Counted from the stretch's first letter, positions 1 to 7,099 are shown. The stretch is DNA of 18,493 bases from an uncultured Collinsella sp. (GCA_900543025.1 UQPP01000036.1:1-18493), one strand, 5' to 3'. Numbers and translations: made by a program. The notes: generated by a model from the letters alone, not told the origin.

Positions 1-876
1 CTTCCTCACGAGCGCGTTGCCCGCACCGCTGATGCCTCCGAGCCGCACGGAGTCGCCACTCGACCTCTGACTCGGCGCGAGGCCGAAATAGGCCGTGACC
101 TGCCTTCCGGAACGGAACCTCGTGAAGTCGCCGACCTCGGCCGAGAAGGCTGCGGCCAGCGCGAAGGCGCAGCCCTTGATCGACTGGAGGGCGGCCACCT
201 CCGCGGCGATCGGGCTGGCATCCACGGCGGCCCTGTACTCGGAGAGCAGGTCCGCCCGGGCCTCCGCCGCGGCCTCGACCTCGTTCCTCAGGGCGGCGAG
301 CGTCCGAACCCCGCCATCGTCCTCCGGCCTGACCTTGTCGAGCCACCTCAGGAAGTCGTAGGTCCAGTACTTCCTCGGGTTGCCGGCGGGCGTGGTGCCG
401 CCGTAGACGAACCCCCGCTTTGCGAGGAAGGCGAGCAGCCGCTGCTTGGCGGTCGCCAGGCGCGCGGTCGCCCCGTCGTAGGCGCCGGCGAGGTCCCTGA
501 TGCCTTCGACCTCGGGGGAGGGGACCCATACGGGGGAGATGTCGTGGGCGAGTATCGCCTTGGCCATCCTGGCGGCGTCGTTCCTGTCGTTCTTGGAGGC
601 CGAGTCGGCGGCCGACCTGGGGATCTTCGAGACCGCGGCGACGACGCACTCGACGCCGAGCCCGGCGAGCTCCCTTTGCTGGGCGAAGCCGAGGTAGCCG
701 CTCTCGTAGGCCGCGAGCGACGGCCCGGGGAACCCATCCATCCACCCGGCGATCTCGCCCCAGGGGTTGCCGGGGAACCTCCTCGTCACGGCCTCGCCGG
801 TGTCCGCGTCGAGGGCGCAGACGGTGGTCGACCTCAGGTGGACGTCCATCCCGAACGCGGTAGAATACTTTGGCAT
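1..876 (-). CDS. IS110-family transposase (DEDD recombinase), C-terminus beyond window edge
   Basis: This is the first 292 codons of an IS110-family transposase, a RuvC-like DEDD enzyme that moves its element by site-specific recombination. Reading starts at the ATG complementary to 874-876, behind a GGGAGG ribosome site, and stays open to base 1 with no stop. The N-terminal catalytic set is visible: D11 in FGMDVH, E58 in AAYESGY, and D97 and D100 in KNDRNDAAR. The C-terminal Tnp (IS116/IS110/IS902) domain begins near residue 225, with GDFTRF, AYFGLAPSQRSSGDS and GGISGAGNALVRK. The serine-containing stretch is where the second catalytic residue of this family is expected. Family members are usually 330-420 residues, so perhaps 50-110 residues lie outside the window. 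Plus-strand ORFs over this stretch lack any family motif. Whether the element is intact cannot be judged from here. Confidence 0.93.
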   Translation of the reverse strand, partial: MPKYSTAFGMDVHLRSTTVCALDADTGEAVTRRFPGNPWGEIAGWMDGFPGPSLAAYESGYLGFAQQRELAGLGVECVVAAVSKIPRSAADSASKNDRNDAARMAKAILAHDISPVWVPSPEVEGIRDLAGAYDGATARLATAKQRLLAFLAKRGFVYGGTTPAGNPRKYWTYDFLRWLDKVRPEDDGGVRTLAALRNEVEAAAEARADLLSEYRAAVDASPIAAEVAALQSIKGCAFALAAAFSAEVGDFTRFRSGRQVTAYFGLAPSQRSSGDSVRLGGISGAGNALVRK

Positions 877-1042
877 GGGAGCCTCCCAACCTCGTTGCGG
901 CGCGGCTGCGCCTATGGCACTTCAACATCATTGTCGCAGCCCCGACCCGCGGTCACGAGCGGGGGCTCCTATCTTTTTAGTGCCCTCGGATTGGGTCATA
1001 GTGTCTGTCGTTGCCAAGACATCGGCGTTGCCTTGGTCGCAA
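877..1042 (-). ncRNA. candidate IS110 leader RNA (bridge-RNA-like)
   Basis: This is the noncoding stretch directly upstream of the transposase, where IS110-group elements encode their bridge RNA (established for IS621-type elements). Read on the minus strand it offers three structures. A hairpin uses arms 1032-1036 and 1014-1018. A larger stem-loop has an outer 6-bp stem (979-984 with 916-921), a two-sided internal loop (968-978 and 922-937) and an inner hairpin (963-967 with 938-942, 959-962 with 947-950). A 5-bp GC hairpin lies at 899-912 next to the transposase start. A stem with a large two-sided internal loop is the layout expected of a target- or donor-binding loop. The RNA call is inference; exact ends and guide bases are not defined, and 1042 is only my estimate of the element boundary. 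Confidence 0.5.
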
Positions 1043-1044
1043 GT

Positions 1045-1098
1045 AGTCATTGGGGACGTTCTTTAATGACTAGTCGTTTAAGAACGTCCCCAACGACT
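1045..1098. repeat. palindromic pair of GGGGACGTTCTT hairpin repeats
   Basis: Two 27-bp units lie back to back in opposite orientation. Unit A (1045-1071) has stem arms AGTCATT and AATGACT around a GGGGACGTTCTT core. Unit B (1072-1098) is the inverted copy with arms AGTCGTT and AACGACT. The whole 1043-1100 stretch is also one large imperfect inverted repeat, with 3 differences over 28 bp. Related units lie at 3050-3076 and 4128-4154. The layout resembles REP/BIME elements. No transposase for them is in the window. Confidence 0.85.
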
Positions 1099-1156
1099 AC
1101 TTTTGGGCGCTTACCGTTAAGCGGAAGGGGTGTTATCGGCGGCCTTCTTTTGGGCA

Positions 1157-1162
1157 TACAAT
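1157..1162 (+). promoter_or_regulatory. possible -10 box of the ade promoter
   Basis: TACAAT lies 69 bases upstream of the adenine deaminase start and matches 5 of 6 positions of the TATAAT consensus. No convincing -35 box is seen 16-18 bases upstream. The same hexamer occurs upstream of secA (7852-7857) and, on the minus strand, upstream of the ACT-domain gene (6939-6944). Confidence 0.25.
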
Positions 1163-1230
1163 TGTTATTGGCTTGCTGCGGTGAAGGCCCGTCCGCTCCG
1201 CAGCTTTTTTCTACGGTTAAAGGAGTATGT

Positions 1231-3051
1231 ATGTCCGTTGAGGTCATGAGGTCTGTGATCGAGGCCGCCGAGGGTCGCGTGCCCGTCGACACGCTGTTTG
1301 CCAACGCGCAGATCGTCGATGTGTACGGCCAACGCGTAGCGCCCGGTAGCGTTGCCGTCAAGGACGGTGTGATCGTCGGCGTGCTCTACGATGGTCGCGA
1401 CGATGCCGCTGGCACCTATGAGGCAACTGAGGTCATCGACTGCCAGGGTCGCTATCTCGCTCCCGGTTTTATTGACGGGCATCTGCATATCGAGTCTTCG
1501 AACATCCGTCCCGCCGAGTATGCTCGCATGGCCGCGACGCGCGGTACTACCACCGCCATTGCCGACAGCCACGAGATTGCTAATGTGGCGGGCCTGGACG
1601 GCCTGCGCTTTATGATTGAGGACGGCCGCCGCGCACCCATCTCCATCAAATACATGATGCCTTCGTGCGTGCCCGCGCTGCCCGACGAGCAGGCCGGTGC
1701 CGTCATCACCGCTGCCGATATGCAGGCGTTTTTTGCCGAATATCCGGGTGATGTCTTTGGTCTGGGCGAAATGATGAACCTGCCGGGCGTCTTTATGGCC
1801 GATCCCGAGACCTGTGCTCGTATCGACGCTGCCAACCAGACGCCGTCCAAACAGGTCGACGGTCATGCCCCGCTCGTTGCCGGCAAGGACCTCAACGCCT
1901 ATGCTGCGGCAGGCATTATCGCCGACCACGAGTCGACGATTCCCGAGGAGGCGCTCGACAAGCTGTCTCGCGGCATGTACGTGATGCTGCGCGAAGGTAC
2001 GTGCAGCCATGATCTGGCCAACCTGTCGCCGATGCTGCTGGAGAATCCCGCGCGCGCCCGCCGCTGCTGCTTTGCGACTGACGACCGCGCCCCTTCCGAT
2101 GCGCTTGCGACCGGCATGATCGACAATGCCTGCCGCGTGGCGATTGAGGCCGGTATCGACCCCGTGGTCGCTATCTCTATGGCGTCCCTCTCCACGGCCG
2201 AGGCGTTTGGCCTGGATCACGGCTGCCGCGACCCGCACGAGCTCCGCGGTGCGATTGCCCCGGGCAAGCGTGCCGACCTGCTGGTGCTCAATGACCTGAC
2301 GTTTGCCACGGCTCCGCATCGCGTATATGCCGCCGGTGCTTTGGTGGCGCAGGACGGCACCTTTGTGGGCGAGATTGCACCCGAGATGGCCGAGGTTGCG
2401 GCCCTTGCCGATGAGCTGCGCGCCTCCGTTAAGCTGCCGAAGCTATCGCTCGACGTGTTCGACTATGCCTTTAAGTCGGGCGAGGCCGTGATTGACGTGG
2501 TGCCGGGCAAGGCCATCACGGGCATGGTTCGTCCCGAGACTGACGAGAACTTGCGTCGCATTATGCTGATCGAGCGCCACGGCCGCGGCGTGTCGCTGCA
2601 AGCCGAGGGCGCCGACGGCGACGGCCCCGCTGGCCTGGGTCTTGTCGGCAAGCACATCGGTCGCGGCTGGGTGCGCGGCTTTACCATCACGGGTGGCGCC
2701 ATTGCCTCCACGATCGGCCACGACTCGCACAACGTGTGCGTGGTGGGCGACAACGCCGCCGATATGATGGCCGCCGTTGAGGCCGTGGGCCAAGGTGGTC
2801 ACGTGCTGGTGCGCAACGGAGAGGTCGTGGCGCGCATTCCGCTGGCGCTCGGTGGCCTTATGAGCGAAGGCACGGCCGAGGACGTTGCCGCGCAGCACGA
2901 CGACTTTATGGTCAAGGCGCGCGCCATGGGTATTGAGTCGCCGCTCGACCCCATCATGGGCATCATCTTCCTGCCCCTGCCGGTCATCCCGACGCTCCGC
3001 ATTCGCCCCGAGGGCATGTTCGACGTCACGACCTTCACCTACGCCGACTAG
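1231..3051 (+). CDS. ade: adenine deaminase
   Basis: A 606-residue metal-dependent amidohydrolase that converts adenine to hypoxanthine and ammonia in cytoplasmic purine salvage. Family motifs run in order: GFIDGHLHIESS with metal ligands H84 and H86, DSHEIANV (112-119), PSCVPA, HAPLVAGKDLNAY followed by DHEST, CFATDDR, the amidohydrolase signature GAIAPGKRADLLVLND, and C-terminal GGAIASTIGHDSHN and PVIPTLRI. Length fits the roughly 570-610 residues usual for the family. The start is fixed by AAAGGAG at 1219-1225, five bases before the ATG; the open frame continues upstream into the IS leader, but that part is not coding. The TAG stop overlaps the first base of a 27-bp repeat unit. No transporter or second purine gene is adjacent, so it may be transcribed alone. 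Confidence 0.95.
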   Translation: MSVEVMRSVIEAAEGRVPVDTLFANAQIVDVYGQRVAPGSVAVKDGVIVGVLYDGRDDAAGTYEATEVIDCQGRYLAPGFIDGHLHIESSNIRPAEYARMAATRGTTTAIADSHEIANVAGLDGLRFMIEDGRRAPISIKYMMPSCVPALPDEQAGAVITAADMQAFFAEYPGDVFGLGEMMNLPGVFMADPETCARIDAANQTPSKQVDGHAPLVAGKDLNAYAAAGIIADHESTIPEEALDKLSRGMYVMLREGTCSHDLANLSPMLLENPARARRCCFATDDRAPSDALATGMIDNACRVAIEAGIDPVVAISMASLSTAEAFGLDHGCRDPHELRGAIAPGKRADLLVLNDLTFATAPHRVYAAGALVAQDGTFVGEIAPEMAEVAALADELRASVKLPKLSLDVFDYAFKSGEAVIDVVPGKAITGMVRPETDENLRRIMLIERHGRGVSLQAEGADGDGPAGLGLVGKHIGRGWVRGFTITGGAIASTIGHDSHNVCVVGDNAADMMAAVEAVGQGGHVLVRNGEVVARIPLALGGLMSEGTAEDVAAQHDDFMVKARAMGIESPLDPIMGIIFLPLPVIPTLRIRPEGMFDVTTFTYAD

Positions 3052-3076
3052 TCATCGGGGACGTTCTTAAACGACT
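3050..3076 (+). repeat. GGGGACGTTCTT repeat unit overlapping the ade stop codon
   Basis: This unit reads AGTCATC, then GGGGACGTTCTT, then AAACGACT. It is the same family as 1045-1098, with only part of the terminal stem paired. Its first two bases (AG) are the last two bases of the ade TAG stop, so the gene ends exactly where the repeat begins. Confidence 0.8.
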
Positions 3077-3150
3077 GGCCGTCGGGGTGGCGTGTCGCCT
3101 GGCGCCGCGACCGTAGGACCTCTGGCATGTGTGAGCTATTTGCCAGGTCC

Positions 3151-3179
3151 TTGTAACGTTTACGCCCGCGGAGTCTTAT
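3151..3179 (+). promoter_or_regulatory. possible promoter of the first HAD gene
   Basis: TTGTAA (3151-3156) and TCTTAT (3174-3179) are 17 bases apart, each matching 4 of 6 consensus positions. A start near 3186 would fall at the beginning of the long hairpin at 3183-3244. Sequence match only. Confidence 0.35.
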
Positions 3180-3182
3180 TTG

Positions 3183-3247
3183 AGCTCCCTTTGGGTACGT
3201 TGGAATCGGATACACGTTCGATTCCAACAAGCCCGAAGGGAGCTTTT
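3183..3247 (+). promoter_or_regulatory. long leader hairpin covering the HAD ribosome site
   Basis: A layered inverted repeat: outer arms 3183-3191 and 3236-3244 (9 bp), a GGG/CCC middle (3193-3195 with 3232-3234), and an inner perfect 9-bp stem (3200-3208 with 3219-3227). Four T's follow at 3244-3247. The Shine-Dalgarno AAGGGAG (3236-3242) lies inside the 3' arm. It could terminate upstream transcription, or control translation or elongation into the HAD gene. Confidence 0.65.
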
Positions 3248-3249
3248 CT

Positions 3250-4044
3250 ATGTTTAAACTGATTGCATCCGATATGGACGGCACACTGCTTGACGAAAAC
3301 GGCCAGGTGCCTCCCGAGACCTACGAACTGATTTTGGCGCTACGCGAGCATGGCGTGCATTTTGCCGCATCGTCAGGTCGTCGCTACGATCGCCTGTGCG
3401 AGTTCTTTGCGCCCGTTCGCGACAAGATGGACTTTGTCGCCGCTAACGGCGCCCAGGTCTACGCCGACGGCAAGATGGTAGACCGCGAGGTGTATTCGCA
3501 CCTGGCGATTCGAAAGCTCGCTCAGACCGTCGCGACGTTTCCCAATCTGCATCTTGCACTTTTTGACCGAACCAAGTCCTTCTTGCTCGATGACGAGTGC
3601 AAGTTCGTGCGTGAGGTCGATAAGGACCTTCCCAATGCCGAGCGCATTTGGGAGCTGCCCGATCCCAGCGTAAATATCATCAAGGCGAGTATCTTTTGCG
3701 ATGACGGTGCCGTTATGGACAGCGCTTACGTACTACAGCGCGAACTCGGTCAGCTCTTTACTTTTGCGCCTTCGGGCAACGCGTGGATCGATGCCATGCA
3801 GCCCGGCGTATCGAAGGCCTCGGGCATCGCGCAGCTCGCGGAGCATTACGACGTTGGACGCGACGAGGTCATGGCGTTTGGCGACTCGATGAACGACTAC
3901 GAGATCATTCGCTTTGTCGGCACGGGCTGCGCGATGGAAAACGCGCGTCCCGCGCTCAAGGCGGTGGCCGATCGCGTGGTGGGTTGTAACTGCGACCACG
4001 CCGTCCAGCAGGAGCTCCGTCGCGTGCTGGAGAGTCTCGCTTAA
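3250..4044 (+). CDS. Cof-type HAD-IIB family phosphatase (first copy)
   Basis: A 264-residue haloacid-dehalogenase hydrolase of the Cof/YidA class, likely a cytoplasmic Mg-dependent sugar- or nucleotide-phosphatase; substrate unknown. Motif I is DMDGTLL with D8 and D10, motif II is AASSGR near residues 40-45, the conserved AANGA follows, and motifs III/IV include the C-terminal lysine region and GDSMND (211-216). The C2-type cap lies between about residues 85 and 185. The ATG follows AAGGGAG by 7 bases, and that ribosome site sits inside a strong hairpin (3183-3244). The gene is convergent with a second HAD phosphatase of the same class. Little sequence is shared beyond the motifs, so this is not a recent duplication. 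Confidence 0.9.
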   Translation: MFKLIASDMDGTLLDENGQVPPETYELILALREHGVHFAASSGRRYDRLCEFFAPVRDKMDFVAANGAQVYADGKMVDREVYSHLAIRKLAQTVATFPNLHLALFDRTKSFLLDDECKFVREVDKDLPNAERIWELPDPSVNIIKASIFCDDGAVMDSAYVLQRELGQLFTFAPSGNAWIDAMQPGVSKASGIAQLAEHYDVGRDEVMAFGDSMNDYEIIRFVGTGCAMENARPALKAVADRVVGCNCDHAVQQELRRVLESLA

Positions 4045-4045
4045 T

Positions 4046-4076
4046 CCGGCAGATGGGGACGTTTCTTTTCTGCCGG
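4046..4076. repeat. hairpin repeat with TGGGGACGTTTCTT loop
   Basis: Perfect 8-bp arms CCGGCAGA (4046-4053) and TCTGCCGG (4069-4076) enclose a loop carrying the TGGGGACGTTTCTT core. The loop is shared with the other units in the window but the stem is unrelated to theirs. It starts 1 base after the HAD stop codon and may also act as that gene's 3' structure. Confidence 0.7.
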
Positions 4077-4081
4077 CAGTG

Positions 4082-4120
4082 GGGGACAGTTCTTGCAGCT
4101 TTTTCGCGAAGAGTGTCCCC
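4082..4120. repeat. hairpin repeat GGGGACAGTTCTT
   Basis: Arms GGGGACA (4082-4088) and TGTCCCC (4114-4120) pair over 7 bp, enclosing GTTCTTGCAGC and a T-run. It is another GGGGAC-core copy in the convergent junction between the two HAD genes. Here the conserved core forms the stem instead of the loop. Confidence 0.6.
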
Positions 4121-4127
4121 AACGACT

Positions 4128-4154
4128 AGTCATTCAAGAACGTCCTCAGTGACT
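4128..4154 (-). repeat. 27-bp repeat unit with GAGGACGTTCTT core
   Basis: On the minus strand this reads AGTCACT, GAGGACGTTCTT, then AATGACT. The arms pair over 7 bp with one G-T wobble. Only a GGCC link and a degenerate unit end separate it from the TAG stop of the second HAD gene, which again lies in TAGTCATTGG. Confidence 0.7.
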
Positions 4155-4163
4155 GGCCAATGA

Positions 4164-5006
4164 CTAGGCGAGAGCGGCCATGATGGTGCGGGCGACACCG
4201 TCGTGGTCGTTGTCGAACTCGGTGATGGCGTCGGCGGCGTCGCGGTCCTCGGGCTCGGCGTTGATCATGGCCATGCCATGGCCCGCTGCCTGCAGCATGG
4301 GGATGTCGTTGATGTTGTCGCCGAAGGCCCAGGCGTCGGCGAGACGCTCGCCCAGATGCTCGCACAGCCACGTGAGTGCCGTTCCCTTGGTGGCGCCCTC
4401 GCCCATGACCTCGATATTCATGGCGTACGAACGCGTGACCTCAATGCCTCCGAGCGTGTCGAGCTCCGCTGCGATGACGTCGCGATCGGCCGGGTCGTGC
4501 CAGTACATGGCGATGCGTTCGAGCGTCTCGACCTCGTCGATCTTGCTGTCGATATCCATGTCGATCGGTGTTCGTGTGCGCTTGAGCGAAGCCGCGATGT
4601 GGGGGTCGCCGCCGCAGAATTCGTCTAGGCGCGTGTAGAGCGAGCGGGGGAGGAAGCACCGCCCGTCCGCGAAGATGTCGAAGGTGACGTCATGGCCGGC
4701 GGCAATGCTATGGATGCGATGGGCGATGGCGCGGTCGAGCGGTCGGCTCAAAATGCGCGTGGCACGTGAGGCATCGGTGGGCGTACCGTCATCGAGCTGC
4801 CAGACGCTGGCACCGTTGGCACAGACCGCGTAGTGTACGGCGGGGTGGGCGAGGATGGGCTCAAAGATGCCCGACAGCGGGCGACCCGTGCAGGGCACAA
4901 ACTCAATACCGCGGCGCGCAAGCTCGTCGAGCATCGCCCAGGTGGCATCACTCATCTGCTTATCGGTCGTCAGCAGCGTTCCATCCATATCGGAAAACAC
5001 AATCAT
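4164..5006 (-). CDS. Cof-type HAD-IIB family phosphatase (second copy)
   Basis: A 280-residue HAD hydrolase. Motif I is SDMDGTLL with D6 and D8, motif II is PCTGR (38-42), followed by CANGA, and motif IV is GDNIND (229-234). The Cof-type cap occupies roughly residues 85-190. Members dephosphorylate sugar phosphates, nucleotides or flavin precursors; the substrate cannot be read from sequence. The start is supported by AAAGGG about 9 bases upstream. The gene lies downstream of citrate synthase on the same strand, but a strong terminator (5031-5070) separates them, so independent transcription is likely. Its TAG stop is embedded in TAGTCATTGG, the edge of the local repeat family. It is convergent with the other HAD gene. 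Confidence 0.9.
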   Translation of the reverse strand: MIVFSDMDGTLLTTDKQMSDATWAMLDELARRGIEFVPCTGRPLSGIFEPILAHPAVHYAVCANGASVWQLDDGTPTDASRATRILSRPLDRAIAHRIHSIAAGHDVTFDIFADGRCFLPRSLYTRLDEFCGGDPHIAASLKRTRTPIDMDIDSKIDEVETLERIAMYWHDPADRDVIAAELDTLGGIEVTRSYAMNIEVMGEGATKGTALTWLCEHLGERLADAWAFGDNINDIPMLQAAGHGMAMINAEPEDRDAADAITEFDNDHDGVARTIMAALA

Positions 5007-5030
5007 TTGATGCAGCCCTTTCTACTGGCA

Positions 5031-5070
5031 TAAAAAGCGTGGCCGAGGGCGGTGATGCCCTGGCCACGCT
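5031..5070 (-). terminator. rho-independent terminator of citrate synthase
   Basis: On the minus strand, arms 5062-5070 and 5036-5044 pair over 9 bp (AGCGTGGCC/GGCCACGCT). The stem is extended by an inner 5-bp AGGGC/GCCCT stem with one bulged base and a 6-base loop. The run TTTTTA follows (5035-5030). It lies 24 bases past the citrate synthase stop. Confidence 0.9.
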
Positions 5071-5093
5071 CGGGTTCTATAACGGTCCGCGTC

Positions 5094-6512
5094 CTAGCGA
5101 TCGGCGAGCGGCTTGTACTCCAGCGGCTCGATAACCGGGCGATACGCGGGACGGATGATGCGGTGCGCGCAGAAGAGCTCTTCCATGCGGTGCGCCGACC
5201 AGCCGGCCATGCGGGCGACGGCGAACAGCGGTGTAAAGAGCGTCTCGGGCACGCCGAGCATTTTGTAGATAAAGCCCGTGTACAGGTCGATGTTGGCGCA
5301 GATGGGCTTGGTCATGCCGTGATCGCGCATCACTTGCGGGGCCAGGCGCTCGATGCGCTCGATGAGCGCGAACTCCTCGCCCAAGTCCTTCTTGGCGGCA
5401 AGCGTGCGCGCGTAACGGCGGCACACCTCGGCGCGCGGGTCGCTCAGCGTGTAGACGGCGTGGCCCATACCGTAGATGAGACCCGTGCCGTCGAAGGCCT
5501 GCTTGTCGAGGATCTTGCCCAGGTAGGCCGCGACCTCGTCCTCGTCCTCCCAATTGGAGACATGCGCACGGATGTCCTCGTGCATGGACACTACCTTGGC
5601 GTTGGCGCCGCCGTGGCGCGGGCCCTTGAGCGAGCCGATAGCCGCGGCGTAGGCGGAATACGGGTCGGTGGCCGAGGAGGACAGCACGCGGCAGGCAAAC
5701 GTGGAGTTGTTGCCGCCACCGTGCTCGGCATGCAGCATGAGCATCACGTCGAGCAGCATGGCCTCATCGCGGGTGAATGCCATGCCGCCGCGCAACACCT
5801 GCAGGATGGTCTCGGCGGTGGAGAGGCCGGGTGTGGGGTGCGGTACATGAACCTCGGAGCCGCGACGCTTGGCGACCGAGGCCATGTGTGCGAAGGCGGC
5901 GATGCGGGGGAGACGGGCGAGCATGGAGATGGCGACGTCGATCTCGTGCTCGGGTGTAATGGCGTCGGGCTCGGCGTCGAAGGCGTAGAGCAGCAGCACG
6001 GCGCGCTGAAGCACATTCATGATGCTCGACGACACCGTGGTCATAGGGAACTCTTTGACGTATTCGTCGCTCAGATGTCTAAAGGCGCCCAGGCGCTCGC
6101 AAAAGCCGTCGAGCTCTTCCTTGTTGGGCAGCGAGCCCGTGATGAGCAGATAGGCGACCTCTTCGTAGCCATAGCGATCCTCGGCCTGGGCGTTGTTGAC
6201 CAGGTCCTCGATGCTGTAGCCACGAAGCGTGAGCTTGCCCTGATCGGGCACGACCTTTCCGTCGACCTTGTTGTAGCCGTGCACATCCGAGATACGAGTG
6301 AGGCCCGCGACCACGCCCGAGCCGTCGGCATTGCGCAGGCCGCGCTTGACATTGTGCTCGACAAACAGGCCCTCGTCATAAGGGTCGGTCGGCAGGCCGT
6401 GGTAGAGGTTTTCGCTCTCAGGCGAAATCTGGCGGCTTGCTTCGTAATCCAGAACCAGGCGGCTCAGGTGATCGTCGAAGCGGTAGTAGATTTTCTTGGC
6501 GTCGTAGGCCAT
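5094..6512 (-). CDS. gltA: citrate synthase
   Basis: A 472-residue cytoplasmic citrate synthase that condenses acetyl-CoA with oxaloacetate. The catalytic triad positions are H300 in GPRHGGAN, H351 in YGMGHAVY and D409 in ANIDLYTG. The oxaloacetate-binding histidine region is LHAEHGGGN (260-268), and the C-terminal arginine region is RMAGWSAHRMEE. Length fits the longer 450-480 residue bacterial forms with an extended N-terminus. AGGAG lies about 6 bases before the ATG. In an anaerobic gut actinobacterium the enzyme would most likely feed 2-oxoglutarate and glutamate synthesis rather than a full cycle; that is inference. The ACT-domain gene lies 77 bases upstream on the same strand and may be co-transcribed. 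A 2-methylcitrate synthase activity cannot be excluded. Confidence 0.95.
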   Translation of the reverse strand: MAYDAKKIYYRFDDHLSRLVLDYEASRQISPESENLYHGLPTDPYDEGLFVEHNVKRGLRNADGSGVVAGLTRISDVHGYNKVDGKVVPDQGKLTLRGYSIEDLVNNAQAEDRYGYEEVAYLLITGSLPNKEELDGFCERLGAFRHLSDEYVKEFPMTTVSSSIMNVLQRAVLLLYAFDAEPDAITPEHEIDVAISMLARLPRIAAFAHMASVAKRRGSEVHVPHPTPGLSTAETILQVLRGGMAFTRDEAMLLDVMLMLHAEHGGGNNSTFACRVLSSSATDPYSAYAAAIGSLKGPRHGGANAKVVSMHEDIRAHVSNWEDEDEVAAYLGKILDKQAFDGTGLIYGMGHAVYTLSDPRAEVCRRYARTLAAKKDLGEEFALIERIERLAPQVMRDHGMTKPICANIDLYTGFIYKMLGVPETLFTPLFAVARMAGWSAHRMEELFCAHRIIRPAYRPVIEPLEYKPLADR

Positions 6513-6589
6513 GCGCGCTCCTCTCCGGTCCGCTTTGGGGCCGCGCGCTTGGACGATATGACGTCAAGCTGCCCCGAGCGGCTTGTTCG

Positions 6590-6877
6590 CTACAGGCGGT
6601 ACATAAAGTTAAAGACGTCCTCGCGCTGGATGGACACGTTGACGCCCGAAAGCTCGCCGGCCTCGGCCAGCGCCTTCTGCAGCTCGGCGAAGTCGAGCTT
6701 GGACTCGGCGGTATCGGCCAGCATGGTCATGGTGAAGATGTCCTCGATAATGGACTGCGTGATGTCGCGGATGTCGACGTTGGCCTCGCCCAGAACGCGG
6801 GTGACGCCGGCGACGATGCCGGGGCGGTTCTTGCCAAGGACGGTGATGACGATGCGGGAGGACGAGATCTCGGCCAT
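6590..6877 (-). CDS. ACT-domain protein (UPF0237-like)
   Basis: A 95-residue protein made almost entirely of one ACT domain. It opens with SSRIVITVLGKNRPGIVAG, where the GKNRPGIVA turn is the ligand-binding loop typical of ACT domains that sense amino acids. It continues with the VDIRDITQSI strand-helix and ends with a C-terminal QREDVFNFMYRL tail. Size and pattern fit the stand-alone UPF0237 group. The start has AAAGGG 6 bases upstream. In many genomes this family sits next to a UPF0210/DUF711 gene; here the neighbour is citrate synthase instead. A role in sensing an amino acid linked to citrate or glutamate flow is possible but unproven. Confidence 0.85.
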   Translation of the reverse strand: MAEISSSRIVITVLGKNRPGIVAGVTRVLGEANVDIRDITQSIIEDIFTMTMLADTAESKLDFAELQKALAEAGELSGVNVSIQREDVFNFMYRL

Positions 6878-6938
6878 GGGAAACCCTTTCGCGTGGTTGC
6901 GGCGCGCGCGGGGCGCTCCGCTACGGTACAGTGTTCAT

Positions 6939-6944
6939 CATTGT
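6939..6944 (-). promoter_or_regulatory. possible -10 box for the ACT-citrate synthase unit
   Basis: TACAAT on the minus strand lies 61 bases upstream of the ACT-domain start. No good -35 element is visible. Confidence 0.25.
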
Positions 6945-7070
6945 ACCCGTCTGGCGCCAAAAGGGGTGTGCTTACTGCGGCGTTACACGTCTGCAACATG
7001 GGCGAAGGGGCGACAGGGTGCGTGTCCGCTGCGGTTGGCCACGCCGCGTTGCACAAAGACCGTGAACCTT

Positions 7071-7099
7071 TTGTGGGACACGCGGCGCCGTGGTACCAT
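7071..7099 (+). promoter_or_regulatory. promoter upstream of rpmE
   Basis: TTGTGG (7071-7076) and TACCAT (7094-7099) are separated by 17 bases, and TGG just before the -10 resembles an extended -10. A start near 7106 would yield a leader of about 78 bases containing both hairpins in front of rpmE. Confidence 0.5.

Noticed and set aside
544..1230. 835-codon plus-strand frame that fuses 229 residues to adenine deaminase
   Set aside because: The first part is antisense to the IS110 transposase and its leader, has no family pattern, and the true start at 1231 has an ideal ribosome site.
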